Assembly (NCBI GenBank): GCA_033961575.1
Contig: CM066727.1
Location: forward strand, 118,470,434 to 118,534,433
Length of the DNA stretch: 64,000 nt
Direction of reading: 5' to 3'
Source: Aselliscus stoliczkanus
Lineage: Eukaryota; Chordata; Mammalia; Chiroptera; Hipposideridae
Positions 1 to 12,001 of the stretch are shown one piece after another. Under the pieces are notes generated by a model, which did no database searches, was not told the origin of the DNA, and was given only the letters and a program-made list of their open reading frames with translations. The translations under genes and the position numbers were made by a program. Positions within the stretch are counted from its first letter, which is position 1. Every line of letters begins with the position of its first letter.

Positions 1-1190
1 ATAACTCTGGCCCATATGAAACATGGATGCAATCACTGGGCATGTCAGAGGAAATATGCTCTGTAAGGCTAAGATGTTACGGTCATTATCACAGTGGAGT
101 GCTTTGGGCAGTATTAGGAAGTGCTAATATCAATCAATTGACCTTATAAAATTTATCTAGCAGATCATTTGAGCCTATCACTGGGAGACTCCAATCCCAA
201 CCTTATGGACAAATGTTAGTCCATTGGCACAACAGTAAGTGTCAATATCACTGTTTTAATAAATTACAATGAACTGTTACAGTGAATTTAAACTCAACTG
301 AAATCCCAAATGAATTCTGTTCAAATCTGGTTCCACTATTTAGCACCTGTGTCACCCTCCAGGGGTGGATCTAGATTTTGAAGGGCCTGAAGCTTATACA
401 ATTTGGGGAGCCCTTTAAGAAAAAGAATCTCAATGCATGGATTCAAAATCAACTCAGGGCCTTGGAAGAGGCTGGTGAAAGTGAGAGGCCTGAGCTTAAG
501 CTTCATTTGCTTCATGGTCGACCTGCCTCAAAGTACCTGGGAAGGTTATATGATCATTCTGAATCACAGTGGCCTCACCTACAAAATCAGGATAATAATC
601 ATTACACTGTGAAATTAAGGAATATAATATATATGCTACGTTGTGTTCAGAGTAAGCATTCTAGAACTCAAAAATTGGCCACTTGTTATGACTATTTAAA
701 TGTAGAGAGACAATATACTACAATGATTAAGTTAAACCTTTTTCTTTTCCTGAATTCTGTCTAATTGTGTTTTTATGTGGACAGATCCCAATGGACATAG
801 AGACTAGATGATCACCAGCCACTAACATTAACTCTCAGAATTAATAATAAAGCATTGCAATGCAGCAGCCATCAGACGGAGTCTTGGAAAAGACAAAGAA
901 AGGAGTTTGAGGGAGGGACCAAGGTAGGTAGGGAGGAATGTTGCAGGTTGGAATGTTGACTTCACCTCACTGCCACATTACCCTTTGGAAAAAGTGTTTT
1001 AACAAACACAGCCTCCCTTAAGCTTCATAGCACCTGGTGGGGGCAGAATAATGGTGATGACCACCCTTCAGAGGGTCTTTTTTAGCCAACTTATACCACA
1101 GCCCACTTACAGAGCAGCCAAGAATCAAGCCTACACCTTCATCATCATTACTGAATGTGCCCCAAATGTCAGGTAGAGTGCTACCTGCTT
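1..1190. other. no gene recognised
   Basis: Unassigned sequence. The 128-codon ORF at 378-764 has no recognised domain. The segment around 360-560 (GGGGTGGATCTAGATTTTG, GGGCCTGAAGCTTATACAAT) looks like an old interspersed repeat. Confidence 0.6.
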
Positions 1191-1206
1191 TCCATGTGTT
1201 TTCTTT

Positions 1207-1662
1207 CTTTTTTTTTTTTTAAAGTTTTTATTGCAGAATTGGGGGAGGAAAACAGCGTTGGGGAATTGGGGAAGGGGAACAGACAAGTTGATGTCCTTTT
1301 GTTCCTCTGTCTAGTTGTGGAGGACATTGCTTCATTGGCCCATGTTGATATCATCATTGCACTCTTCTCAGATGAGGCAGATTGGTCGCCAGCCTCTGGA
1401 CGGCCACTCACAACAGCTCTGGGCAGCTCACACTGGCTGCCAGCCGCTCACGCTGGCTGCTGGCCACTCACTGTAGCCTGTGGCAGCCCACTGCAGCAGG
1501 GTCTGCAGGCTATGCCGTCCCGGGGACACACAGCAGCCCAGCTCCATGTTGTTCATCATCTTAGCTGTAGAGGGCAGTGTCACTGGCCCTCATATATAGG
1601 ATCCAAACAGGGGTCACTGGCATCCCAAGCCAGCTCTTAACCAATGTGCCACTCGGCCAGCC
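1207..1662 (-). mobile_element. long tRNA-derived SINE (family A)
   Basis: A reverse-orientation copy from a T-run and AAAGTTTTTATTG tail to the tRNA-like head ending CACTCGGCCAGCC. A direct repeat CCATGTGTTTTCT flanks it (1192-1204 and 1663-1675). It accounts for the ORF of about 160 codons across 1155-1640. Confidence 0.9.
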
Positions 1663-2164
1663 CCATGTGTTTTCTCTTTTAATCTTGTAAGTATTTTTAG
1701 TTCCATTTCACCCAGAACCACTGGAGCTGAGGTTCAATATCTTTCCAAGGCCTTGCAACTAGTAAGTGTCTAAGCCCCTATGGTAGCCTTGAGCATTTTT
1801 CTAACTATGTTAACAGATTTGGAGCCCAAACAAGGTCTGAAACCTGGGAAGAAATAACTTAGCTCTGGCTTAAGGGCCTGCACCTGGAACTGAATCTGTG
1901 TCCTCTGTAAGGGAATATTCTCAAGGATTAACTTGGATGACTTCCCCAAGACTGCAGGTAGATTACATCATTTCTGGGGTGGTGTCTTATTTATCTGTAT
2001 TGCTAATGTCTGGTACAGTTGCTGGCAATGTCCATGCTGTGAGATGAGGCAGGAAAGGAATATTTTGGTCATGCAGCAAAGGAGAGGCAGGGCCAGGAAA
2101 TGCAGGTTTACTGATTCCTAGCCAGGGCCCTATTACCACTGACACCGCTGCTCCCTCTCTACGT

Positions 2165-2480
2165 AGCTTGGGCTGCTGTAACAGAGACTCAAAATGCAAT
2201 GGCTTAAACAAGATAGACATTTATATCTTTCAAGGGAGAAGGAGGCAAGGGCAAGCAAGCCCCTTCCTTGTAAAGACCTACCCAGGAATCTTCAGGTATC
2301 ACTTCCAGGCACATTGTACTAGCCAAACTAGTCACATGGCCACATCTAGCCACATGGAATGATGAGAAATATAGCTTTTATACCTCTCTAAAATTACCAG
2401 AGAAAATGTGGATGGGAGTCTTTGGCCACAAAGGGGCAAACTTCTATATACAGTGGGAAAAAGTCTAAGGTATAGTGAGG
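2165..2480. repeat. old interspersed repeat, family not assigned
   Basis: GGCTGCTGTAACAGAGACTC, AATGCAATGGCTTAAACAAG and TAGTCACATGGCCACATC form a pattern also seen at 26990-27385. Both appear to be copies of one old mammalian repeat. Confidence 0.45.
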
Positions 2481-2589
2481 TTTTATCACCTGTAAAATAT
2501 AATAATAATTATTATAACTTCCCAGAGACTGTTTTTTTCAACTCTAAATAATAGTAATTAGCATTTATTGAGCATGTACTGAGTATATA

Positions 2590-2790
2590 CCATATACTTA
2601 ATTGACACACGTGGTTTCATTTACTCTTCCCAATAACCTTCTAAGCCTGGCATTATTATTTTTCCTTTCATTTTAGAGATGAGGAAACCAAGCCTCAGAG
2701 AAGTTAAGTAATTTGCCCAAGTTTTCGTAGTGAGTGCATGTGTGATGAAACCAGACCTGGGCTTGCTGACGCCAAAGCCCATGCCTGGAA
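2590..2790 (-). mobile_element. MIR
   Basis: ATTTTAGAGATGAGGAAACC and AAGTTAAGTAATTTGCCCAA, the reversed MIR core. Confidence 0.85.
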
Positions 2791-3279
2791 CCCCTCTGCT
2801 ATACCCTAGAATGGAGATCATCACAGTATCTGCATTGCAGGATTGTTGTGAACATGAAAGGTAATGTGATAGATGGAGCACACAGTAGGTCCTCTCCACT
2901 TTCCCCAGGCAAGGCAGTGCGCTTTCCTGGGCTTTTAGGCTTATTTGCCTGAGTAAACCTGGCTCCATAACAGGGACTGTCCAGAAACCGTTCATGGTTG
3001 CTGGAGACAGGCTGGGGCCGAGAGGAGAAGGAATTTAGGTTTGAGAGAGAGGAGGAAAAAGCAATAAACTGAAAAATTACAGTTCTGCAGGCAATGGAAT
3101 CTATTACTCAGAGATTAAAATGTCACAAGGAGTACACGTCAGCTCCAGAATTTGGAAAATGTTTTTTCCATCATAATTACTCTTCGCCACCAACTCAGAG
3201 GATTACTTCCCTTCCCTGGAGGAGCTTGCCCCACTCACTGCCTTTCTAGCCTTCGCAGACCTCAAGAGGTGCCTCATAT

Positions 3280-3500
3280 TTATTCATAGTGTTAATAACG
3301 GCCAACACCAATGAGCACTTACCATGTACCAGCTACTTACAGCTTGTTAATCCTTCCATAACCCTGTGGAATAGATAGTACTAATTGAACCCCCACCTTG
3401 CAGATCAGGAAACTGACGCCCAGAGATGTTAGGTAACACGCCCACCTTCACATAGCTGATAAGAAGAGAATTGGGATTTGAACCCAGCTCACCTGTTTAG
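3280..3500 (-). mobile_element. MIR
   Basis: GAGCACTTACCATGTACCAG, AGATCAGGAAACTGACGCCC and GGATTTGAACCCAGCTCACC. Confidence 0.88.
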
Positions 3501-3847
3501 GAATGTGATCTTAATCACTCCTCCAAACGTCCTTTTCAGGGCTCACCTGTGTTCGTGGAAAAGCGGGAACCAGTACAATTCCTCCCAGAGAGAACCTGGC
3601 AAGTCTTCCCTTTTGTCTCTCACATTGAGATATTTGTTGAGCCAAAAATCTGAGGCATGGAGGATCGACAAAAGAATGTCAAACCTAATTCCAGCTGGGG
3701 TCAGTAAGCAAAATGAAGATTCTTATCCAATGGGATAGTTTTTGCTAACCTTTAAAAATTGTAGAAGTTGTGAAGTTGTAGAATATTGTTAAGTAGATGA
3801 GGTCACAAAAAGTATGCATAGTGTGGTTTCCATCTTAAAAACTGAAT

Positions 3848-3856
3848 TTATACACA

Positions 3857-3890
<34 letters not shown>

Positions 3891-3891
3891 A
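3848..3891 (+). repeat. (CA)n microsatellite
   Basis: An uninterrupted ACACAC run after a short imperfect start. Confidence 0.95.
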
Positions 3892-4007
3892 CTTCAAGAA
3901 CTTAACACATCAAATTATCATGAGTCTTATCTGAATAGCAAGTTTATGCGCCAAGTTGTTCATCTTTCTTCTGATATCTCACCCCTTATTTACATCCAGA
4001 TACCATT

Positions 4008-4442
4008 TTTTTTTAAGGTTTTATTGGGGAATTGGGGGAGGTGAACAGCGTTGGGGAATTGGGGAAGGTGAACAGACAAGTTGCTGTCTTTTTGTTCTTT
4101 AGTCTAGTCATGGAGGACATTGCTTCACTGGCCCATGTTGGTATCATCATTGCGCTCTTCCCAGGTGAGGCAGATCGGTCACCAGCCTCTGGATGGCAGC
4201 TCACACCAGCTGCCAGCTGCTCACGCTGGCTGGGGCCACTCACTGTAGCTTATGGCAACCCACTGCAGCAGGGGCTGCAGCCTAAGCTGTCGCTGGAACT
4301 CACAGCAGCCCAGCTCCAGGTGGAGCTGTTGTTCACCATCTTAGCTATAGAGGGCAGTGTCACTGGCCCTCATATGTGGGATCCGAACCTGGGACCTGCT
4401 GTTCAGAGCTGGCGTCCTAACCAACGCACCACTTGGCTGGCC
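4008..4442 (-). mobile_element. long tRNA-derived SINE (family A)
   Basis: T-run, ATTTTATTGGGG tail and CAACGCTGTT-type repeats on the minus strand, ending at a head complementary to GGCCAGCCAAGTGG. The direct repeat CCAGATACC lies on both sides. A longer ORF across it is a by-product. Confidence 0.9.
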
Positions 4443-4689
4443 CCAGATACCTTTTTAAAAAAATCAAGTTTAATCGCCTTTAAGCAACTGATTTTTTTTT
4501 TTGCTAGAAGAAATATCTTGAAACTGATTTTAGTTATATTTATCAGTGAGTCTTAAAGATATATATTTTTTAGATTGGAAAAAAAGATAATCTAAAATAA
4601 AAATTCATTATCAGAGCATTCATTTCTCAGATTTCTAAAAAAACAAATCAATACCTTATAATTTATTCTATGTAGTTATAGCCTTTGTT

Positions 4690-4720
4690 TCCTTGTTTGT
4701 TTGTTTGTTTGTTTGTTTAA
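4690..4720 (+). repeat. (GTTT)n microsatellite
   Basis: About seven TTTG units. Confidence 0.95.
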
Positions 4721-4971
4721 AGGAAGAAAAAAGTTGGAGAGGATACAGAAATATGCCAGGAGAACAATGAGAAAGGAAATGAAGACTTATACAATATGGA
4801 AGGCACACTGTCACAGTTCCTCAAGCTTCCCAAATCTCTTGGCATCACTGACTTACCAGGAAGACTCAGATGTAATTCAAGTTCAAGGAAGATCTCAGGC
4901 TTGTGCCTGAAACCTCCTGAACAAAAACGCTCACACTGACCATAGCGTCCTTCTCAACCAAAGATGGCACC

Positions 4972-5166
4972 GCCCCTCTCTCCTTCCCTTCGTTCCTTCC
5001 TCCCTCCCTCCCTCTTTCCTTCCAGCTTTCCCTCCTTCTTCCCTCCCTTCCTCCTTCCTGCTCCCTTCTTTCTTTCTATCCTTCCTTCCTTCCTTCCTTC
5101 CTTCCTTCCTTCCTTCCTTCCTTCCTTCCTCCTTCCTCTCTCCCTCCCTCCCTCCCTTCCTTTTTT
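4972..5166 (+). repeat. polypyrimidine (CTTC/CCCT)n tract
   Basis: Almost 200 bp of pure or near-pure pyrimidine on the plus strand, with a regular CTTC core at 5078-5130. It yields matching low-complexity ORFs on both strands that are not genes. Confidence 0.95.
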
Positions 5167-5634
5167 TATTTTGAAACAAAATTACACTAATGGAAGATTT
5201 GAAGAACAGTACAAAGAATGATTTTTTCCTAAACCATTTGATAGTAAGTTGCCTATCTGATGGCCCATCACTCTTGAATGCTTTAATGTGAAATTCCTAC
5301 AAGTAAGGACATTGTCCTGTACAACCACAGTGCAAGCATCAAAATCAGGAAATATGCATTGACATACCACTACGGTCTAATCCTCAGGCCCCAATTGAAT
5401 TATGCCAGTTGTCCCAATCATGTCCTTTACAGCAAAAAGGATGCCATCCAGAACTGAGTTACCGTCAGTTGTCAGTCTCTTTTGTCTCCTTCAGTCTGGA
5501 ATAGTTTGTAAACTTTTCCTTGTCTTTTGCAACCCTGACAATTTCGAAGATTTCAAGGCCAGTTATGTTGTACAATGTCCCTCAGTTTGGGCTTGTCTGT
5601 GTGCTTTCACTTTGTTAAATTAACATTTGTTAAG

Positions 5635-6216
5635 TGTAGCACAGGGTGTTGGACGATGAGCCACAATACAACAACAGACCATGAGAGAAACTGGAATAGA
5701 GAGGCTTTTTACTCACAGGTCCTGAGGAAGTCCACGGCATGCCTCAAGGGGCCACACCTGGAGGTCAAGGCAGAGTGCAGGCAGAGACAGGACCTGAGGC
5801 ACTTTCCTTTCCCAGGGTTCATAGGTGGATTGTTCGAAGGATCCTGGCTAGGGCCATATTGGTCGACTCAAACCAAAAGAGCAGGCAGATAGCATGGGCC
5901 CAAACCTTCAGGTCTTAGGTTTTGCAGGGAACCTGCAGCAAAAGGTCATGCTGACCTTAAACAAAAGTTGAGTCCGTAATGCTTTACCAAACAGTATTTA
6001 TGCGGGGTGGGGAGGGGGGCGGCAGGGGGAGAATTGCAACTTGGTACATGCAGACAGAGTGAGCCAAGTGCATGAAAAAGGGACAGGAGAAGCAGGTGGC
6101 CCTTTTACAGGGGAGAAGGAAATCAGGGGGAGGGGCTGTTCCAACCACAGAGTTCTTCCTGTAGGGCTTTCAATGCACACAGGGTGTGAGAGCTCCTCCC
6201 CCAGCATCTCTGTCTG
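5635..6216 (-). mobile_element. possible solo LTR
   Basis: The segment begins TGTAGCAC and lies between two GTTAAG hexamers (5629-5634 and 6217-6222). On the minus strand it has a GC-rich stretch (complement of 6003-6030) followed by a TATA-like ATAAATA (about 5997-6003), an LTR-promoter-like order. The far end is TCTG rather than CA and the family was not recognised. Confidence 0.35.
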
Positions 6217-6231
6217 GTTAAGCGCTAGGTA

Positions 6232-6342
6232 TTTTTTTTTTTTTTTTTGAGGGCAGTGTCACTGGCCCTCATATGTGGGACGCAAACCAGGGTCACTGGC
6301 TTCCCAAGCCAGTGCTTAACCACTGCGCCACTCGGCCGGCCC
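6232..6342 (-). mobile_element. short tRNA-derived SINE (head plus A-tail)
   Basis: Only the tRNA-like head is present, running from CTCGGCCGGCC back to GGCAGTGTCACTGGCC, where a poly(T), the reversed A-tail, follows at once. The same junction recurs in all short copies in the window. Confidence 0.85.
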
Positions 6343-6608
6343 AAGGTCTAGGTCATAAATTTTGAGTCAGCACATGAGGAGAGGCTGCTGTGATTTGTTG
6401 CTGCTGTGGAAGAATCTGAAAAGTGCTTTGACACCCACTGAGGAAATGTTTTCTTTCTGGGTGTGATAAAGAGCAGGCCCTGAAGACGTTGGGAAACAAG
6501 AGGAAATGGCATTTGAAAAAAGAAAATCTCAGGGAATCCAGCCTGGCATTTGGAAATCGTGTTCTCCTCTGTCTTATCCTTGTGCCCCTGTTAAGAATCA
6601 GGCCTTGA

Positions 6609-6790
6609 CCAGCGACCAATCTGCCTCATCCGGGAAGAGCGCAATGACGATACCAACAGTGAAGCAACGTCCTCCGCAACTAGACAGAAGAACAAAAAGA
6701 CAGCAACTTGTCTGTTCCCCTTCCCCGATTCCCCGACGCTGTTCCCCTCCGCCAATTTCCCAATAAAATCTTTAAAAAAAAAAAAAAAAA
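6609..6790 (+). mobile_element. 5'-truncated SINE, family A tail
   Basis: The 3' half of the long SINE (CAACTTGTCTGTTCCCCTTC, AATAAAATCTTT, A-run), flanked by a perfect 15-bp duplication AGAATCAGGCCTTGA at 6594-6608 and 6791-6805. The truncation happened at insertion. Confidence 0.9.
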
Positions 6791-7029
6791 AGAATCAGGC
6801 CTTGAAAAGCAGGTGGGGCCGGAACGACTTTCACTTGGCTCTGTGGGCAAATGTTCTGACAGCAGCAACAGGAGCAGAGCTTTCTCTCCTCATCCCTGAG
6901 TTTCATCTCTCTTTCCTCCATGCCCGCTTCTCCTCCAACTCCTTTCCTTCATCCCCCATGACAATGCAATCAGTCAAGACTTCCCTGAGACTGAACTTCA
7001 TGAAGAGTGACAGCCTCCCAAGCTTCTTT

Positions 7030-7435
7030 TGAATTAAATTTTTGAATTAAAATTGTGTAAAATATACGTGTCATAAAATTTACCATTTTAATCATTCTTC
7101 ACTGTTCAGTTCAGTGGCATGAAGTACATGCACATTGTTGTGCAGCCATCACCACCATCCATTCATCTCCAGAACTTTCTCATTTTGCAAAACTGAACCT
7201 CCCCATTCAACACTACCTTCCCATTTGCCTCCCCACAGCCGCTGGCAGCCACCATGCTACTTTCTGTCTCTACACATTTGATTACTCTAGACACCGCATC
7301 TGAGTGGAATCATAGAGAATTTGTCCTTTTTGTGACTGGCTTATTTCACTGAGTATAGTGTCGCTGAGCACAAGGTTTATGTGTTGTAGCACGTGACAGA
7401 ATTTCCTCCCCTTTTAAGACTGAGTACCCCCTGAG
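7030..7435 (-). mobile_element. L1M 3' end
   Basis: Reads AAATTTACCATTTTAATCAT, TTCAGTGGCATGAAGTACAT, CATTGTTGTGCAGCCATCAC and TTGTGACTGGCTTATTTCAC, the reverse complement of an L1M 3' UTR. Confidence 0.85.
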
Positions 7436-7469
7436 CTTTAAAAAATTACGTACTCTACGTGTATGTCAG

Positions 7470-7805
7470 GCTGCTAGGGCTGCCATAGCAAAGTACCTCA
7501 GATATTGATTTTCTCAGTTCTATAGGCTGGAAGTCCAAGATCAAGGTGTCGGCAGGTTCCTGCTCTTCTGAGGCCTTTCTTCTTGGCTTGCAAGTGGCTG
7601 CCTTCCTGCCGTGTCCTCACCAAGCCTTTCCTCTGTGTACACACATCCTTCGTATCCGAACGGCCTCTTCTTGTAAGGACACCAGTCAGATTGAATTAGG
7701 GCCCAAACTAATACCCTCATTTTAACATAATCACCTTTCTGAAACACTATCTCTAAATACAGTCACATTCTGAGGTACTGGGGTTGGGACTTGAACATAT
7801 GAAGG
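7470..7805 (-). mobile_element. MLT1-type LTR (ERVL-MaLR)
   Basis: In the plus direction: GGCTGCCATAGCAAAGTACC, then GGCTGGAAGTCCAAGATCAA, then TTGTAAGGACACCAGT, then AATACAGTCACATTCTGAGG. This is the reverse complement of the MLT1A-like consensus I remember. Confidence 0.8.
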
Positions 7806-8072
7806 TCACAGTCCATAATAGTGACCTTGCTGAGAAACAGACTCCTCAAGTATATGGAAATCACCTTGGCCACCTTATAGGGTGCTAGTTCAGCTTATGC
7901 AGTTGAAACCCCTGGCACAGCCCAGGAGCATGGCCACCTCTCTACGGGATCAGCTAGCATCACCATGGTGTTTTCCAAGTCCTAGTAGGGTCCTTCCAAC
8001 ACACACTGGGTGCTCACTTGACGTTTGTTACTTCTTTTTTGTGTGTTTTTGGGTTTTTTAAAATTTTTATTT

Positions 8073-8160
8073 TTAAGATTTTATTGGGGAATTGGGGGAG
8101 GGGAACAGTGTTGGGGAATTGGGGAAAGGGAACAGACAAGTTGTTCTTCAGTCTTGCATC
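8073..8160 (-). mobile_element. SINE tail fragment
   Basis: AAGATTTTATTGGGGAATTG through AACAGACAAGTTG and a TTCTTCAGTCTTG end is the reverse complement of the common SINE tail. Head and body are absent. Confidence 0.8.
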
Positions 8161-8329
8161 TAGGATTGGGTGGGGGCCGGGGCAGACAGAGGAAGGAGAG
8201 CCAGAATCACTTCACTGTGGGAAAGGGAAAAAATGGGGAGGCTAACAGAAACTTCAGCTGCGCACCTCTCCTGCCCCAGCCAACCTGGACTTCAGATCCG
8301 CCTTATTTTAATGATGGATAATCAGAACA

Positions 8330-8535
8330 GTTACAGCTGACTGAGTATGTGCCAGGTACTGACCTAGGCACTCCAGAGAACTTGTCTCATTTCATCTTCA
8401 GGTAGCTACGCTTATTATATCTACAGCTCAGACCAGTAAACTGAGGCCCAGAGAGTTTAAGTAACTCGCCAAGTCGCACAGATACCATGTGCTGGAGTCA
8501 ACATTCAGACCCAGCACATCTGTGTGGCGAGCCCA
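8330..8535 (-). mobile_element. MIR
   Basis: TATGTGCCAGGTACTGACCT, AAACTGAGGCCCAGAGAGTT and AAGTAACTCGCCAAGTCGCA. Confidence 0.88.
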
Positions 8536-8539
8536 ACGG

Positions 8540-10400
8540 CTTCCGATGACCATGACATGAAAATTACACATGCATGAGAATAACAGTGATGAAAGTATTT
8601 ATACAACAAGGGGGTATGGTTAGAGAATAGGATACTGGCTATTTTTCTTTCACTGAAAATTTTCTACATCTTCAATTGTATCTGTGAGGTTCACTATGTT
8701 TAATTTAAATTATTATAAGAAAAAACTTTGCGGGCTAGGGCACTTCTCTCTTAGGGATTAAAAGAAAAGCACACAGGCCGCCTCTCCAGTATAGCAGCAG
8801 ATAGAGCTGTCCTGTGTGTCTTACCTGGGACTTGAAGAGCAAGCATCCACCTGCCACCTTCTAGCTCCATCTATCCCCAGCAATAATAGATTTTCAAAAC
8901 TTTGTCTTTTTCTTTTCCTTTTTCTCTTTTCTCTCTCTTCTCTCTTCTTTTTCTTCCTCTGTTTTTAAAGAAACTCATATAAGTGAGCTTGTACAAATTA
9001 TCCTTGGATTATGTGTATTGCAAGCTCTGGGTCCTTCAAGTTCCAATGGTGTGATGGATGTCTTGGATTGGAAGAGTTCTGGGAAGAATCAGAGAGGATT
9101 GGGTTGTTTTGTTGGTTTTTGTGAGCTGTAGAATATTTTATTCTCAAAGCAGTAAGAAAACCCTAACCTCACCACACCCACCCTTGCAAGCCAATTTTGA
9201 AGTTGTTCTCTAAGAAATTAGTAAAGTCTTTATAAAGGCCAGTACGAAAATTTTTCCCTCTGAAAATTGTTAACTTTCTGGGTTCCACTGAAAAAAAATC
9301 ATCTTTTGCATAAATATTTTCTGAATTTTTTGCCCTAATCCTTGGATACATTGTGATCTTGTATGATCAAATTCATATGAGATGTAGAATATCAGAAGTA
9401 ATTCAGCATCCCCAGTGCTCTCTCAGCATGACCCAGTCTTACTTTTTTCAGGTTCGTGGAGATCTCACTGACATTTCCAACTCACTCACTATATCTACAC
9501 CAGACTGGACATGAAACCAGCTGTGAAAGGTGAGAAAGGCTGGCTGTGACACTGCGTCAGGAGATGCTGCTCTACTGAGCCAACGGCATACAATGTGAGT
9601 CAAAGCTAAGAAGACCAGGAGGTGGCCTGAACAGAGGACGCAGGTCCAATGTGAAAGCTTCATATTAGATGACAAATATCCAGTCAGATCATCTTGAATG
9701 CAAAACACATAGCATACACCATAGAAACAGAGGCAGGCAGAGGCAAACTGGAAAGAAGAAGCAGAAACAGGAGTCTTGAGCAGGGGAGAATTACTAAGTA
9801 AAGAACAATGGTTTTTCCTCTTCTGAGGAGACTAGACCCCACTAACTGGAGTTGCTATGACTTTCTGCATAGTTTCCCAGTTCTCCATGAGGCCTGAATG
9901 TATAGCTGCTTTGATGGTTTTCTTTGCTAACTCACTGCACATAGGAGGTAGGACAATTAAATTCGCTAATTTTTCACCATGTACTTACATGGTGGAAAGT
10001 AACCTTTATATGTGTAGCTCTATAAAAAAAAAAACCATCTCTTGAGGGATCCTCAAGTATACCATTGTTTTTTGGTTTTGGTTGTTTCTACAACTTAAAA
10101 GAGCCCAACACCTTTGTCTAAAAATGAATTCATAATCTTTCCCAAATCTACTCTTTCCCATGTGTTGCCTACTTTTTGGTATCACCATCCCTGTTGTTTG
10201 ATTTCTCCCAATACCTTACCAAATTCTGTCAACCTATTATCCAGGTCCTATCAATTCTATCTCCACAATACAGCTTCAAAATATCAAGGTTGGTAAGCAT
10301 TCCTCCCACATAGCACAACCCTCCACCTTTTACTCAGCAGACATCACTAATTGGTCCCTGTAGTTTTTTCCCATTACTAAGCAAAGCTAAAAGCACTAAT
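8540..10400. other. no gene recognised
   Basis: AT-rich unassigned sequence with a CT tract at 8895-8965. ORFs are under 90 codons and have no recognised motif. Confidence 0.6.
8895..8965 (+). repeat. T/C-rich low-complexity tract
   Basis: TTTTCTTTTCC and CTCTCTTC units. Confidence 0.8.
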
Positions 10401-10404
10401 AGCT

Positions 10405-10560
10405 CTATTCTTTGAATGCTTATTATATATATCAGGTATTGTGCTAAACATTTTGCATGCCTTATCTCAATTAATTCTCATAAAAACTGTGTGGAATATA
10501 TACTATTGGCTTTTCCATTGTAGAGGTGAGAAAACAGGCTCAGAGAGAAGGGAGCCTGCT
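10405..10560 (-). mobile_element. MIR
   Basis: ATATCAGGTATTGTGCTAAA, TTAATTCTCATAAAAACTGT and GAGAAAACAGGCTCAGAGAG. Confidence 0.8.
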
Positions 10561-10904
10561 TCCTCCCTTCCTCCAGTCCTCCAGTCTTTCTCCATGGCCT
10601 CCCACTGACAGCCTAGCGGGAGCCAGTTAGCTGGGCAATGGGGAAATGGAGTTTGCAGGAGTCGGCTCCTCATGGTGTAGACCAAACCAGAGAACAGGGA
10701 TTGGATCTGAGACCAAATAGAAGGACTGGCGAGAAGCCTCTGCTGATTTGCAGCCAACAGGAATCTGCCCTGATCCTGGAAGCCCAAAGCACTTGATGGA
10801 GAAATTTGCTTCTGTACTTAGCGTTGTTGATCATATACATATAGACACATATTTGCATTTGTATATAATATATATTTGCAAGTCTTTTTCTCCTTTGGTC
10901 TATA

Positions 10905-11010
10905 GGCTCTATAGGTCTATTGGGCAACACACAGTGAACCAATGTCATTCTTGTCATAATGCCTAGCCCCATGCTTTGCTCAATAAATATTTATCAAATG
11001 ATGATTGATA
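10905..11010 (+). mobile_element. L2 3' end
   Basis: ATAATGCCTAGCCCCATGCT followed by TTTGCTCAATAAATATTTAT. Confidence 0.75.
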
Positions 11011-11346
11011 TATATTCAACGTCTGTGCTTCCTCAGGCTGAGGTGTGTAGCAGTATGTCACGGGGTATGCCAAGCCACAAGACAAACACCTTACATTTCC
11101 TGGAGAGTCAATTTCACAGTGACTTTAAACATAATTTTTATATTAAAACAAAAAAAATTAAGTCAAACATAAATTTACATGTTTTTCTTTTAGATAAAAT
11201 AATTCCAAAAATGTTAGGCTCTTCATATATTCATTTTTTCCCCCTTTCATTCTTTTTTCTGCTAGTGCTGACTGAATGTTTTCTATATTCCAGGCACCAT
11301 TCTAGACAGACAGGATCTCTGCCTTCAGGGATCTTACAGTCTACTG

Positions 11347-11540
11347 CAGACATCAGCAAACCTCAATCAAGGACCAGACAGCAAATGTTTGAGGTGTTGT
11401 GCAAAACATGCCCTGTTGCATTACTCAGATCTGCCATCGTTATATGAAAGCAGCCATAGACAATATCTAAACAAACTCAAAGCAGGCAGCCAGCTGGATT
11501 CGGTCAGTGGGCCAGATGGTTTGTTGATCCTGGTCCAGTG
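11347..11540 (+). mobile_element. hAT-Charlie-type nonautonomous DNA transposon
   Basis: GCAGACATCAGCAAACCT..., GAAAGCAGCCATAGACAATA and a terminal GGGCCAGATGGTTTGTTGAT match a common mammalian hAT element. The exact family name was not recalled. Confidence 0.6.
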
Positions 11541-11982
11541 GGGAAAAGACACTAAATAATTTAGGATGTAAGATTTTTAGAGAGGAATACAATGTAAGAT
11601 GCTCCATGGGCAAAGCTAGGGTAAGTCAGTCCAGGAGCAGGACTGGCTTCATTGGCATACAGCCCGTGCAGTCACACGGGGCCCATTTGGAAGGGACACC
11701 ATGCTTGCTTTAAGGCTTTGTTGTCTCCACCTTGAAATTCTTGATAATTTTATCTTTGAATCTGTGAAGTCAGAAGGGACAATGGAGCATGAAAATGAGC
11801 AGAGGAGCTATGCCAGGGGTTAATGTACACATATGTAGGCAGAAGCCTATGGGCATGGCATCAGGCAGCACCAAGCAGCTGGCCTGGTGGACTGATGGGC
11901 ATGCGCACACCTGGGGCTGTCCAGAACCTTGCATGGCTCTAGGCGCAGCCGCACCTGGGTCCTGGGCCCAGACGGGCTGATG

Positions 11983-12001
11983 GCAGCAGCAGCAGCAGCA
12001 G
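11983..12001 (+). repeat. (GCA)6 trinucleotide run
   Basis: Six GCA units, then T-rich and polypyrimidine sequence to about 12110. Confidence 0.9.

Noticed and set aside
1155..1640. 161-codon plus-strand ORF
   Set aside because: It reads through a reverse-orientation SINE; similar peptides recur at other SINE copies (4032, 29484, 42464).
4931..5221. Lys/Glu/Gly-rich and Pro/Ser-rich ORFs
   Set aside because: Translations of a polypyrimidine tract in both directions.
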